DNA of 36,421 nucleotides from Dialister sp. UBA7295 (GCA_002471975.1 DKQZ01000090.1:74086-110506); one strand, 5' to 3'; shown: positions 1 to 7,673, counted from the stretch's first letter. Made by a program: numbers and translations. The notes: generated by a model not told the origin, from the letters alone.

Positions 1-71
1 GGTTTTCGTGAATTAGCCTCACTACGGCATGGAGCGATATGCCCGTTCTCGAATATTGAAACTCTCCCCCC

Positions 72-100
72 TTGACGGAATGCCTCTCTTCCAGTAATGT
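72..100 (+). promoter_or_regulatory. Possible promoter of the first gene
   Basis: TTGACG at 72-77 and TAATGT at 95-100 are separated by 17 bases, which is ideal spacing for a sigma-70 type promoter. The -35 box differs from consensus at one base; the -10 box is a poor match. It lies 35 bases upstream of the start codon at 135. Nothing independent supports it. Confidence 0.3.
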
Positions 101-134
101 AGATATAGCATTTGATTCAAACCGGAGGTTTACC

Positions 135-365
135 ATGTTTGCCAAATTTCAGGATATGCTCCTCGTCCTCGTCCTCATCTATGCCATCTACCGTATAGCG
201 ACCGTTGGTTTTACCACCATCAATATTTTCATCCTTCTCTGCGCCGTAGTAGCCGTCATTTCCATGGCTCTAAACAGAAGCGGCGCCTATGCCAGGGCAC
301 AGAAGAAAAAGGAAGAAGCCATAAAGAAGATGGAAGAGGAAGAAGCGAAAAAAGAAGAAAAATAA
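135..365 (+). CDS. Small two-helix membrane protein, unknown function
   Basis: A 76-residue protein I cannot assign to a family. The ATG at 135 is chosen because GGAGG at 124-128 sits six bases upstream; the longer in-frame version from 72 has no ribosome binding site. Two hydrophobic segments at about residues 8-25 and 28-46 should span the membrane. The last 25 residues are almost entirely Lys, Glu and Ala and probably form a charged cytoplasmic helix. The gene stands alone: possible promoter upstream, strong terminator six bases after the stop. Its role is unknown; the tail could contact nucleic acid or another protein, which is only speculation. Confidence 0.7.
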   Translation: MFAKFQDMLLVLVLIYAIYRIATVGFTTINIFILLCAVVAVISMALNRSGAYARAQKKKEEAIKKMEEEEAKKEEK

Positions 366-370
366 AAATG

Positions 371-391
371 GCCCCGAAGCGGGGCTTTTTT
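371..391 (+). terminator. Rho-independent terminator
   Basis: GCCCCG at 371-376 pairs with CGGGGC at 380-385 across an AAG loop and runs straight into six T. It ends the transcript of the small membrane protein. Confidence 0.85.
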
Positions 392-428
392 ATATGGGGA
401 AACAGGGAATGGCTAACAGGGAATGGAT

Positions 429-530
429 TTAAAAGCCTTTGTTTCGGGAATATCGGGATTGGTTTCGGGAATCCCGGGGATCTCGGGGCGGTGCGGCGCA
501 ACAGTAAAAAGGCGCCGCAGAGTATTTATA
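429..530 (-). repeat. Composite intergenic repeat, nonamer type, minus orientation
   Basis: Read on the minus strand: hairpin (TGCGGCGC at 492-499 with GCGCCGCA at 512-519, perfect 8 bp), then five nonamers of the type NNCCCGANA, with an extra CCA between the third and fourth, then CAAAGG. A near-identical copy lies at 7122-7222. It faces the plus-orientation copy at 600-682, so the two form an inverted pair with hairpins innermost. A further perfect hairpin, GTCGGC-GAA-GCCGAC, lies between them at 578-592. The gap 392-819 shows no convincing gene. Confidence 0.8.
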
Positions 531-599
531 TTACAGAAAATCCCACAATTTCCATTTCCCTGTAAGAGCCGAAGGCCGTCGGCGAAGCCGACTATATAA

Positions 600-682
600 G
601 ATTGGTCCGCACGGCGGACCATATCCGCCCCGACAGCCCCGATACCCCCGACAATCCCGACACCCCCGATTCAAAAGTGTTT
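600..682 (+). repeat. Composite intergenic repeat, nonamer type, plus orientation
   Basis: Hairpin TGGTCCGC (603-610), loop ACG, GCGGACCA (614-621) is a perfect 8-bp stem. It is followed by exactly five nonamers at 627-671, each NNCCCGAYA or NNCCCGATT, then CAAAAGTG. Other copies share the five-unit tract and CAAAAG end but have different stem sequences that still pair. Confidence 0.8.
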
Positions 683-819
683 CTTCTTACGGTATTCTTT
701 TCAGTCTCTATTCTGCTGGTAATGCCCCAAACCTCTAATCTTTGTCAAATTTCCCTTAGTATGCTAAAATGAAAAATAATAGTGCAGCAACTCTGCCTGC
801 CTGTGGAGGAGGGATGTTC

Positions 820-1407
820 ATGAATCCGGATTTGGAGCTTGTGAGGAAGATCAATGGTCTGGCCGGTCAGGTGCGTCCTTTTGACCTGGCCATGGACCTG
901 GTGACCCGTTACGGTCACTGGGCCTTTGTGATTTATGGACTTCTTCTCTGGTTTACTCCCGGGAAGGACAGGGAACTTCGGCGCCGGTCCTGTCTCCTCA
1001 TTTTCCTTGGCGTCCTTCTGGCGTCTACGATTTCCTTTATCATCGGGAAGGTCTGGAACCGGCCCCGGCCCTTTACGAAGGATTCTTCCCTCTGGAATTT
1101 CACGGGCCATAAGGCCAATGCCTCTTTCCCCAGCAATCACACCATGAACAGTGCCCTCATTGCCATGGAACTTCTGAAATACCGGTTCAAAGGCTGCTGG
1201 ATCATGACTCTCCTCGCGGGGATTCTTGCTTTTTCCCGCGTCTTTGCCGGCATGCATTATCCCACGGATCTCCTTGGCGGCCTCACGGTGGCAGGCTTTG
1301 TCCATTTCATCATGAACCGACGGGCGGTGCTCCGTTTCGTGAGTCCTCTTGCCCTCATCGCTTCCTTCGCAAGCGACCTGATTGTGCTGAGAATCAGAGG
1401 AAGGTGA
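820..1407 (+). CDS. PAP2-family membrane phosphatase
   Basis: A 195-residue integral membrane phosphatase of the PAP2 superfamily, which dephosphorylates lipid phosphates such as undecaprenyl diphosphate, phosphatidic acid or phosphatidylglycerol phosphate outside the cytoplasmic membrane. Visible motifs are KVWNRPRP near residues 77-84 (spacing one short of classical KX6RP), SFPSNH at 102-107 (PSGH-type), and SR at 139-140 with His146 and Asp150 (SRX5HX3D). ATG at 820 is chosen because AGGAGG at 807-812 lies seven bases upstream; ATG 814 is possible. It precedes the WYL regulator gene by four bases, so the two are probably co-transcribed. A BcrC-like undecaprenyl-diphosphatase role is the best guess, but the substrate cannot be read from sequence. 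Confidence 0.85.
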   Translation: MNPDLELVRKINGLAGQVRPFDLAMDLVTRYGHWAFVIYGLLLWFTPGKDRELRRRSCLLIFLGVLLASTISFIIGKVWNRPRPFTKDSSLWNFTGHKANASFPSNHTMNSALIAMELLKYRFKGCWIMTLLAGILAFSRVFAGMHYPTDLLGGLTVAGFVHFIMNRRAVLRFVSPLALIASFASDLIVLRIRGR

Positions 1408-1411
1408 GCCT

Positions 1412-2452
1412 ATGGCAGAAGGAAACAGTGAAGGCAGCAAGATGTCCATCATGCGCATCGTGCAGGTGCTGATTCGGGAATCGGACCGGGAGCACCCGCT
1501 GACGCAGCAGGAAATCCTTGAACTTCTGGAGAAAGAGTACGGTATGACGGTGAGCCGGAAATCGGTGAGCCGGAACCTGAACCGCCTGAAAGAGGCGGGC
1601 CTTCCCGTCATGTGCCGGGAAGTGAGGCGCGTCATCAATGGAAAGGAATCCCCCCTGTCCCTGGACTGGTACTGGGACCACCTGCTTAGCCAGGATGAAC
1701 TGAAAATCCTCATCGATCTTCTCTATTTCTCCCATCTTCCTGCCCAGCAGGTGCGGCAGCTCACGGATAAACTGAAACGCATCCAGAGCCGTACCTTCAA
1801 TGATGGGAAAGGAAATATAAAAAATCTTCCCTCTTCTGCGAAACCCGCCGAATGCGGCGCGGAACTGGCCATCCTGTCGAAAGCGATGAATCAGAAGAAA
1901 ATGATTTCCTTCTACTTCGATCATTACGAGGCCGATGGCAAACGCCATCACGGCTATACCATTTCCGGGGAAGCGAAACTGTACCGGGCCAGTCCCTATC
2001 AGATTATCGCCACTGACGAAAGGTATGTGCTCCTCTGCAACCTGGAGGGCAGTGAGGAAATATCGATTTTCCGGGTGGACCTGATGAGCGATATTTCCAT
2101 CCTCGATACACCGGCCCGGCTGCAGACCACCCTTTCCGGTCTCGCCGAGGGAGAAAAACTTTCCGACTGGGTCTATCCCTGGCATGGAATTTATACGGGG
2201 TCGCCTCTTCCCTGCAGTTTTGAGGCCGACTGGCATCTCATGAGCGATATCGTCAATGATTTCGGAAAATCGGCCCGCCTCGTCTCGGCCCGCCAGAATC
2301 TGGTGACCGTGGAGCTCACGATCCAGCCGGAAGCCCTGAAAGCCTGGACTCTCCGCCATGCGCCGCTGGTACGGGTGATTTCTCCTTCTTTCCTGAAAGA
2401 GGAGGTGAAGGAGGCGGCAGAAGCCCTGCACCGCCTCTACGGATCATCATGA
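1412..2452 (+). CDS. WYL-domain transcriptional regulator
   Basis: A 346-residue regulator: an N-terminal winged helix-turn-helix (about residues 10-75, with the recognition region around SRKSVSRNLNRLKEAG), a linker, then a WYL domain from about residue 150, where YRASPYQII and YVLLCNLEG match the core strands. A C-terminal WCX-like segment follows. WYL domains bind nucleic-acid or nucleotide ligands and tune the DNA-binding half; many regulate phage defence or DNA damage genes. Here it sits between a PAP2 phosphatase and the DUF2953/YtfJ pair, with an ATGA-type overlap to the next gene, so it may be a housekeeping regulator. Its targets are unknown. GGAAGGTGA just upstream serves as ribosome binding site. 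Confidence 0.85.
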   Translation: MAEGNSEGSKMSIMRIVQVLIRESDREHPLTQQEILELLEKEYGMTVSRKSVSRNLNRLKEAGLPVMCREVRRVINGKESPLSLDWYWDHLLSQDELKILIDLLYFSHLPAQQVRQLTDKLKRIQSRTFNDGKGNIKNLPSSAKPAECGAELAILSKAMNQKKMISFYFDHYEADGKRHHGYTISGEAKLYRASPYQIIATDERYVLLCNLEGSEEISIFRVDLMSDISILDTPARLQTTLSGLAEGEKLSDWVYPWHGIYTGSPLPCSFEADWHLMSDIVNDFGKSARLVSARQNLVTVELTIQPEALKAWTLRHAPLVRVISPSFLKEEVKEAAEALHRLYGSS

Positions 2453-3177
2453 TGGCAGTGAAAATTATCGGAATCGTCCTTTTCGTCCTGATCCTCATTC
2501 TCCTCATCCCGCTGACTTACTCCATTTCCTTTGATAAGTGGAAACTCACCGTCAAAGTGGGGGCCCTCTTTGGGATTATTTCCAAAACAAAGGAAATAGA
2601 CCCCATGAAGAAAAAGCCCAAACCTTCGGCAGAAGATGAAAAGGCAGCGGAAAAGGAATTGAATGAAGCGCTGGACGAATTGGATGAAAAAATCACTTCG
2701 GAAGCGAAACCGCTGGAGCCGGAAAAACCGGTGGAAATAAAACCGGCAGAAAATCCGAAAAAAGAAGTGCCGGCAGAAGAAATTCCAGAAGAAAAGAAGA
2801 AAGAAAATAAAAAAAAGAAGCCCTCCCTCCTTGCACAGGGGCGGTTTGCATTGGATAATGGACTTATAAAGCTTGTCCTCATCGCCCTGGCAAAAATCAT
2901 AGATCATGGCTTCCCCAGACGCTGGCAGGTGGAAGGGAAACTGGGCCTTCCGGATCCCATGTACACCGGCGTCCTCCAGGGTCTCCTCTATGCCACCCTT
3001 CCGGGAGCGGCAGAGGAAATCGAATGGGATTATCTTGAAACCGTTTTCACTTTGAAGGGGCGTGGCCGGGGACGGTTCATTCCTCTCTATGTACTTTATA
3101 TTCTACTGAAACTTGCGGTATCCAGAGAAGCAAGAGAATTCTGGCATTTCAGACAAGGGGGAAAACAGAATGGATGA
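2449..3177 (+). CDS. DUF2953-domain membrane protein (YtfI-like)
   Basis: A 242-residue protein with one N-terminal transmembrane helix (about residues 3-24), a long low-complexity linker rich in Lys, Glu, Pro and Ala (about 45-125), and a C-terminal part resembling DUF2953 (conserved GxLGLPDPxxTG and a hydrophobic stretch near RFIPLYVLYILLKL). Family members sit next to ytfJ in Bacillus (ytfI-ytfJ); the same pairing here supports the call. The start overlaps the WYL stop by four bases and a second ATG follows at once (2452). The stop overlaps the next gene by eight bases. The biochemical role is not established. Confidence 0.75.
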   Translation: MMAVKIIGIVLFVLILILLIPLTYSISFDKWKLTVKVGALFGIISKTKEIDPMKKKPKPSAEDEKAAEKELNEALDELDEKITSEAKPLEPEKPVEIKPAENPKKEVPAEEIPEEKKKENKKKKPSLLAQGRFALDNGLIKLVLIALAKIIDHGFPRRWQVEGKLGLPDPMYTGVLQGLLYATLPGAAEEIEWDYLETVFTLKGRGRGRFIPLYVLYILLKLAVSREAREFWHFRQGGKQNG

Positions 3178-3598
3178 CGAAGTAAGAAAGCAGATTTTTG
3201 ACGATTTCAAAAAAATGGTAACCACCGAATCCGTAGTGGGCGAGCCGATTTATCTGGGCGATGCGACCATCGTCCCCTTCGTGGACATTTCCTTCGGCTT
3301 CGGGAGCGGATCCCATACGGGAAGCGGAGCTTCCGGTGGGGCGGGGGGAGGAAAAGTCACTCCGACGGCCGTCCTCATCATGAAGGGAGAACGGGTCGAA
3401 CTCTTCTCCATCAAGAATGCGACACCGAATGGAACCATCGACAAAGTCCTCAATATGGTGCCTGAAGTGGTATCCCATTTCACAAAGAAGAAAGAAAAGA
3501 AAGCAGAAGTCCGTGAAGCGGCTCTCAAAGAAGCCAGGGAGGCTATGGAAGAAGAAGCAGAAACGGCAGCCATCGAAGCCAAAGGGGATAAGGCGTGA
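3170..3598 (+). CDS. ytfJ: YtfJ/GerW-family protein
   Basis: A 142-residue protein of the YtfJ family: an acidic N-terminus, the conserved GEPIYLGDATIVPF region, a glycine-rich block (about residues 47-65), PTAVLIMKGERVELFSI, then a Lys/Glu/Ala-rich tail. In Bacillus YtfJ is made in the forespore and is needed for proper germination; homologs occur widely in non-spore-formers, where the role is unknown. ATG 3170 is chosen over an upstream in-frame start because a purine-rich GGGGGAAAA lies just before it and it gives the usual tight eight-base overlap with the DUF2953 gene. This ends the operon; a terminator follows 11 bases after the stop. Confidence 0.8.
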   Translation: MDDEVRKQIFDDFKKMVTTESVVGEPIYLGDATIVPFVDISFGFGSGSHTGSGASGGAGGGKVTPTAVLIMKGERVELFSIKNATPNGTIDKVLNMVPEVVSHFTKKKEKKAEVREAALKEAREAMEEEAETAAIEAKGDKA

Positions 3599-3608
3599 GA
3601 TGATCAGC

Positions 3609-3647
3609 AAGAGCTGTGGAAATATGAATTTCCATGGCTCTTTTATT
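3609..3647 (+). terminator. Rho-independent terminator
   Basis: AAGAGC at 3609-3614 pairs with GCTCTT at 3637-3642, and the stem continues inward through TGTGGAAAT and ATTTCCATG with wobble pairs. TTTTATT follows. It closes the PAP2-WYL-DUF2953-YtfJ transcript. Confidence 0.8.
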
Positions 3648-4170
3648 GTGGCCGTGACTCGTGTCTCTCGCCGGAGAATTACTTTATTTTGAAAAGGCGA
3701 ACCATAGAAATATAAAACTTATACTGCAGGAGCACCGGGGGGCTTGGGAGCCTTTCCGCGGGATTTTTGAGTCAATTGGCGTGGAAGCGGTACGGTATGA
3801 GCCCCATAAGTGCCATGGCACCTATGAGGCTGACTGCCGAAACATTCTTGTAGAGAATGAGAATATCGTTAATCGTGCGGCCCCCTTCGAGAAGGGGGCT
3901 CCGCAACGCGGTGGGGGCACGAATCCCCGACGGAAAGGTATAGCGCAGGAGCGACAAAAATCATCGATCTGACAATCCCTCATTCTCCATCAGGAAATTT
4001 GCTGCTTCAATTGCCTGTTTTTACAATCTCCTCATTTGTCAGGGATAATTTTATAAAATTTATATTTGGAAGAAGAACAGCACAAACAACAAATCACGAT
4101 TTCATTTTTTAAAAATTTTCCTGAATCCCGAGAATCCGGAAATGTGAAAATAACTGAATTGCAGCATAAA
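3648..4170. other. Intergenic region without a supported gene
   Basis: No reading frame here has a ribosome binding site or recognisable motif. The one notable structure is around 3879-3920, where a CCCCCTTC-GAGA-AGGGGG-type hairpin is followed by a second short stem (CCGC-AAC-GCGG), resembling the double-hairpin repeat at 7588-7640. From 4000 the sequence becomes AT-rich. Confidence 0.5.
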
Positions 4171-4243
4171 GCCCCATAAATAACTTGCGCCCGGCAGGGC
4201 GCCACCTTCACGAATCACGAAGAACGAACCACGAATCACGAAC
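4171..4243 (+). repeat. Composite intergenic repeat, CACGAAY heptamer type
   Basis: Order: GCCCCATAAATAACT, hairpin GCGCCC (4187-4192)-GGCA-GGGCGC (4197-4202), joining box CACCTTC (overlapping the first unit), then five heptamers at 4209-4243 (CACGAAT, CACGAAG, AACGAAC, CACGAAT, CACGAAC). Lead and joining box match the nonamer copies although the tract is unrelated in sequence and period. Confidence 0.8.
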
Positions 4244-4328
4244 ATCGATATCGACTGAAACCCCAAAGCCGCCGCCTCTTTGCAAAATACAAACATTGTA
4301 AAACCGGCTGAAAACCAACCTTTCCCCA

Positions 4329-4357
4329 TTGACACGTCCCATTTCTTTGATTAAAAT
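4329..4357 (+). promoter_or_regulatory. Promoter of ompH
   Basis: TTGACA at 4329-4334 and TAAAAT at 4352-4357 with a 17-base spacer. Start would be near 4364. The leader holds a small GCCCCAT-GAA-TGGGGGC hairpin just before the ribosome binding site GGAGG (4399-4403). Confidence 0.8.
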
Positions 4358-4408
4358 TAATACATACTTGCTTTTGCCCCATGAATGGGGGCGGGTTAGG
4401 AGGACAAT

Positions 4409-4825
4409 ATGAAAATGAATAAAACTCTCGCAGCAGTCGCTGCCGGTATGATTGCATTTGGATCTATTTTCACTGCTTCTGCAGCAGGAATCGGATATGT
4501 AAACTATGGCTATCTCATGAATTCCCATCCGAAGATGCAGAAAGCCCAGCTCGATATGAGAGCGGCAGCCAAGAAGGCTCAGGAAACTTTCCAGAAACAG
4601 TCTGCAGGCAAGACGGAACAGGAACAGCAGAAGATTGCCAATGACCTTCAGAAGGAAATGGCAGAAAAGGAAAAATCCCTGATCGGACCGATCCAGCAGG
4701 ATGTGATGAAAGCCATCCAGCAGGTTCGCCAGGAAAAAGGCCTGGACGTCATTCTTGAATCCGGCGCTGTTGTAGATGGCGGTGCAGATGTCACTTCTGC
4801 AGTTGCCCAGAAACTGGCAAAATAA
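4409..4825 (+). CDS. ompH: OmpH/Skp-family periplasmic chaperone
   Basis: A 138-residue secreted protein. Residues 1-25 form a Sec signal peptide ending Ala-Ser-Ala. The mature part has the OmpH/Skp layout: a short strand segment (GIGYVNYGYLMNSHP), a long Gln/Glu/Lys/Ala-rich coiled coil (about 45-112), and a closing LDVILESGAVVDGG segment. Skp family proteins trimerise and carry unfolded outer-membrane proteins across the periplasm, so its presence supports a diderm cell. The gene has its own promoter, a clear GGAGG site six bases before ATG, and its own terminator, so it is monocistronic. Often several ompH copies sit near bamA in Negativicutes; this one is separate. Confidence 0.85.
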   Translation: MKMNKTLAAVAAGMIAFGSIFTASAAGIGYVNYGYLMNSHPKMQKAQLDMRAAAKKAQETFQKQSAGKTEQEQQKIANDLQKEMAEKEKSLIGPIQQDVMKAIQQVRQEKGLDVILESGAVVDGGADVTSAVAQKLAK

Positions 4826-4837
4826 GTACATGAAAAG

Positions 4838-4871
4838 AAACGGTGCGGTGGATTCCCCGCACCGTTTTTTG
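4838..4871 (+). terminator. Rho-independent terminator of ompH
   Basis: AAACGGTGCGG (4838-4848) pairs perfectly with CCGCACCGTTT (4857-4867), followed by more T. Eleven base pairs. Confidence 0.9.
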
Positions 4872-4890
4872 TTTATAAAGGAGAAATGAA

Positions 4891-5406
4891 ATGGATACAC
4901 TCACCTCTCTCTGCAAAGCCATGATTACTTATGATCAGGGCGATCCGCGCCGCATTCATCATTTCCTGAAAGTCCATGCCTTTGCCCGCCAGATCGGGAT
5001 CGAAGAAGGCCTCAATGAAAAGACTCTTTTCCGCCTGGAAGCGGCAGCCTACGTCCATGACATCGGCATTCATGAAGGGGAAAAACGGTTTGGCCGGAAT
5101 GACGGCATGATTCAGCAGGAACTGGGGCCGGGCGAGGCAAAACCCATGCTGGAAAGTCTGGGATTTGAATCAGATGACGTGGAACGGATCTGCTGGCTCG
5201 TGGCCCATCATCATTCCTATGGCTCCATCGACGGTCCGGATGCGCAGATTCTGGCAGAAGCAGATATGCTTGTCAACCAGTATGAAGACGGGGCCGGAAG
5301 GAAACAGAATGAAGCCCTCTACCATCGCCTGTATAAGACGGCGGCAGGAAAGAGGATTTTCGAAGAACTTTATTTCAAAGAATACGAGGCAGGCAGTCAT
5401 GCGTGA
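4891..5406 (+). CDS. HD-domain phosphohydrolase
   Basis: A 171-residue HD superfamily protein. Metal ligands are visible: His24 or His29 in RRIHHFLKVH, the His56-Asp57 doublet in YVHDIG, His residues in LVAHHHSYG, and the distal Asp in LAEADMLVN. HD enzymes hydrolyse phosphomonoester or phosphodiester bonds, often of nucleotides; the substrate is not predictable. AAAGGAG lies just upstream of the ATG. The gene overlaps the following Nudix gene by eight bases, which in turn overlaps mutY, so it may act on a nucleotide in the same sanitation pathway. That link is inference from gene order. Confidence 0.85.
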   Translation: MDTLTSLCKAMITYDQGDPRRIHHFLKVHAFARQIGIEEGLNEKTLFRLEAAAYVHDIGIHEGEKRFGRNDGMIQQELGPGEAKPMLESLGFESDDVERICWLVAHHHSYGSIDGPDAQILAEADMLVNQYEDGAGRKQNEALYHRLYKTAAGKRIFEELYFKEYEAGSHA

Positions 5407-5869
5407 TACGTCCCTCATTTATCCCTTCCGCTATGACGGAAAAATCCTCCTCGGCCGAAAGCGAAGGGGGATGGGAAACGGGAAATGGAATGGGTTCGGC
5501 GGGAAAATAGAGCCCGGCGAGACCATGCGTCAGTGCGCGGCCAGGGAACTTTACGAAGAGTGCGGTCTCCGGTCCTCCGAAGAGGACCTGGAACTGGTGG
5601 CAGATCTTTATTTCGAGCAGCCCTCGGCCCCCGAATGGTCCCACGCCGGCATCGTGTACTTTACAAAGAAATGGATCGGCGTTCCCGTGCTCTCAGAAGA
5701 AATGGAACCCCGCTGGTTCGATCCTTCCGAATTTCCCTATGACGAAATGTGGATGGCCGACAAAGTGTGGCTGCCCCTCGTCCTTTCCGGAAAGAAAATC
5801 CGGGGCATCATTTACTTTGCCGAAGACGGGGAAACCGTCTATGATTACGAATTCAGGGAAATGGAATGA
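5399..5869 (+). CDS. MTH1-like Nudix hydrolase (8-oxo-dGTP diphosphatase)
   Basis: A 156-residue Nudix hydrolase. The Nudix box is complete: Gly35-x5-Glu41-x7-Arg49-Glu50-Leu51-x-Glu53-Glu54-x-Gly56-Leu57. The preceding KWNGFGGK region is typical of the MTH1/MutT subgroup that cleaves 8-oxo-dGTP and related oxidised purine nucleotides to the monophosphate. ATG 5399 is chosen because the frame upstream is shared with the HD gene and gives no family homology. It overlaps the HD gene by eight bases and mutY by four (ATGA), so all three are one translationally coupled unit. Pairing with mutY strongly supports a role in avoiding oxidised-guanine mutations. Confidence 0.88.
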   Translation: MRDTSLIYPFRYDGKILLGRKRRGMGNGKWNGFGGKIEPGETMRQCAARELYEECGLRSSEEDLELVADLYFEQPSAPEWSHAGIVYFTKKWIGVPVLSEEMEPRWFDPSEFPYDEMWMADKVWLPLVLSGKKIRGIIYFAEDGETVYDYEFREME

Positions 5870-6924
5870 AACCATCTGAAAAATGGCCCGAAATGCTCCT
5901 TGTCTGGTTTTCCGACCACAAAAGGGACCTTCCCTGGCGGGAGGCCAAGCCGAGAAATCCCTACCATGTATGGATTTCGGAAATCATGCTCCAGCAGACC
6001 CGGACGGAAGCGGTGAAGCCCTATTTCCACTCCTGGATGGAAAAATTTCCCACCATCCATGACCTGGCCATGGCTTCAGAAGCTGAAGTCCTCCATCAGT
6101 GGCAGGGACTTGGCTATTACAGCCGGGCAAGAAATATCCATAAAGCAGCCAGGGAAATGGAAGAAAAGTACGGGGCAGAACTTCCTCATGACAAGGAAGA
6201 AATCCGCGCCCTTCCGGGGATTGGCGGCTATACGGCAGGAGCCATCCTCTCCATGGCTTACGGGCAGAAAGAAGGAGCCATCGACGGCAACGTGCTTCGC
6301 GTCTATGCCAGACTCTATGACGTGGAAGAAGATATCCTAAAGAGCAAAGGAAAGAAAATTATCTCATCCCTCGTGGAAAAGACCATTCCCGAAAGGGCAG
6401 GGGACTTCAATGAAGCCCTGATGGATCTGGGCTCGGACGTATGCATTCCCAAATCCCCCCGCTGCGGGCACTGTCCTCTCTCTGCCGAATGCCTTGCTTT
6501 CGAAAAAGGGCTGCAGGAGAGGCTTCCCCTCCGCACGAAGAAAAAGCCCCAGCTTGTGTGCGAAGCGGCCTGCGGAATCATCATGAAAGAAGGAAAAGTG
6601 CTCCTCCACAAAAGGCCATCCAAAGGCATGCTGGCCTCCATGTGGGAATTCCCCATGGTCCTCTCCGAATCGGTAGAAACTTCACGAGCCGGCCTGGAAG
6701 CGCTCCTTCAGGGAAAGGCAGAAGAACTGGTGTGGAAATATAAACACACCTTCACCCATCGCATCTGGCTCATGAAAGCCTACACCCTGAAAGACGGCGT
6801 GGTGCCGGAAGGCGGCTACCGGTGGTTTACCCCCGAAGAATACAAAGAAATCCCCCTCGCCGGCCCCCACGCAAGACTCGCCGCCTTCGCGGAAAAACTC
6901 TTACGGGAAGAAGGAGACTTCTGA
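5866..6924 (+). CDS. mutY: A/G-specific adenine DNA glycosylase MutY
   Basis: A 352-residue MutY, which removes adenine mispaired with 8-oxoguanine. Residues: catalytic Glu39 in SEIMLQQT, the helix-hairpin-helix LPGIGGYTAG at 116-125, catalytic Asp140 in AIDGNV, and the iron-sulfur ligands Cys193, Cys200, Cys203 and Cys209 with the exact C-x6-C-x2-C-x5-C spacing. The C-terminal third (from about 225) is a Nudix-fold domain that reads 8-oxoguanine; it keeps the fold but not the Nudix catalytic box. Length is normal. It is the last gene of the HD-Nudix-mutY unit. No obvious terminator follows; repeats begin within 30 bases. Confidence 0.93.
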   Translation: MKPSEKWPEMLLVWFSDHKRDLPWREAKPRNPYHVWISEIMLQQTRTEAVKPYFHSWMEKFPTIHDLAMASEAEVLHQWQGLGYYSRARNIHKAAREMEEKYGAELPHDKEEIRALPGIGGYTAGAILSMAYGQKEGAIDGNVLRVYARLYDVEEDILKSKGKKIISSLVEKTIPERAGDFNEALMDLGSDVCIPKSPRCGHCPLSAECLAFEKGLQERLPLRTKKKPQLVCEAACGIIMKEGKVLLHKRPSKGMLASMWEFPMVLSESVETSRAGLEALLQGKAEELVWKYKHTFTHRIWLMKAYTLKDGVVPEGGYRWFTPEEYKEIPLAGPHARLAAFAEKLLREEGDF

Positions 6925-6952
6925 TACAATAAAAGCGGAAGAACTTTTTGAG

Positions 6953-7030
6953 CCATTAGTGGTCAGCCGCTAGCAGTTAGCAATCCTCAAAGTTACCGGA
7001 AATGGCTAATGGCGAATAGCTAATGGCTGA
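6953..7030 (-). repeat. CTAACGG-type heptamer tracts
   Basis: Two short stretches of degenerate heptamers built on GTTAGCC/GCTAATG (minus strand CTAACGG-like) lie at about 6953-6985 and 7003-7030. They match the heptamers at 7515-7535, 10765-10800 and 14985-15045. Confidence 0.6.
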
Positions 7031-7121
7031 TTGTCTGGGAACTTTATTCCGAAGGAGACTGTCCTTCGGAAAACTGTATATCCTTTCACAAACTTAAAGT
7101 GCATAAGGGAACCTGCCGGTT

Positions 7122-7222
7122 TAAAAGCCTTTGTTTCGGGAATATCGGGATTAGTTTCGGGAATCCCGGGAATTTCGGGGTGGTGCGGCGCAACAGTAAA
7201 AAGCGCCGCAAAATCTTTATAT
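7122..7222 (-). repeat. Composite intergenic repeat, nonamer type, second copy
   Basis: Near-identical to the copy at 429-530: same CAAAGG end, same five nonamers with the CCA insertion, same TGCGGCGC arm of the hairpin. It faces the plus-orientation composite starting at 7291, repeating the inverted-pair layout seen at 429-682. Confidence 0.8.
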
Positions 7223-7290
7223 AACAAATATGATTCTATAAATCTCGATTCCGATTGAGAGATAAAAGAATCAGCACCTTGAAGCAAAAT

Positions 7291-7510
7291 CCCCATACAA
7301 AACTCGCGGCCCATCAGGGCCGCCACCTTCCCGACAACCCCGATACCCCCGACACCCCCGATAATCCCGATTCAAAAGTCAGCACACCTACAGCTTCCTT
7401 TTCAGTTTATTACTATCGCTGCCGTAAATCCCCCGCCTGTGTACAGTCCCCATAAATACTCGTGCCACATCAGCGGCACACCTTCCCGCACCCCGCACCC
7501 CGCACCCCGA
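7291..7510 (+). repeat. Composite repeat block, copy A of a 220-bp duplication
   Basis: Contains two elements in a row. First: CCCCATACAAAACTC, hairpin GCGGCCC-ATCA-GGGCCGC, CACCTTC, five nonamers (7328-7372), CAAAAG. Then a roughly 75-base unique stretch, then CCCCATAAATACTC, hairpin GTGCC...GGCAC, CACCTTC and CCGCACC heptamers. The same block recurs at 7674-7900. Confidence 0.85.
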
Positions 7511-7514
7511 TCAA

Positions 7515-7535
7515 ATGGCTAACGGCTAACCGCTG
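7515..7535 (+). repeat. CTAACGG heptamer tract
   Basis: Three units of CTAACGG/CTAACCG directly follow the CCGCACC heptamers of copy A, so two different heptamer types are joined in series. Confidence 0.55.
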
Positions 7536-7587
7536 TTTCACCCATTCATAAGCATGCCATTTGACTGAAAGGTATTTCCATCCTATC

Positions 7588-7640
7588 GGTCACCAGCTCC
7601 CCGAGCCTGGGGAGCTGTCTGCGGAGCAGACTGAGAGGTT
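7588..7640. repeat. Double-hairpin dispersed repeat
   Basis: AGCTCCCC-GAGCCT-GGGGAGCT is followed at once by GTCTGC-GGA-GCAGAC and then TGAGAGGTT. From memory, a repeat of this plan (AGCTCCC stem, then GTCxGC/GCxGAC stem, then TGAG-AGG) is common in gut Firmicute genomes. It is distinct from the CACCTTC elements that surround it. Confidence 0.6.
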
Positions 7641-7673
7641 GTTCTACCGCTGCCCGCAGGGTTTGTGCAAATT

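Noticed and set aside
3170..3598. YtfJ as evidence that the organism sporulates
   Set aside because: YtfJ homologs are widespread in non-spore-formers and no other sporulation gene is present in the window.
3661..3972. A 103-codon plus-strand frame, with a hydrophobic minus-strand frame opposite
   Set aside because: No ribosome binding site, no recognisable family, and its 3' third runs through a GC hairpin repeat. The minus-strand frame is short and has an internal stop.
7255..7505. Regular spaced repeats that might be a CRISPR array
   Set aside because: The repeats are 7-9 bp and directly abutting, without unique spacers of constant length, and no cas gene is present.
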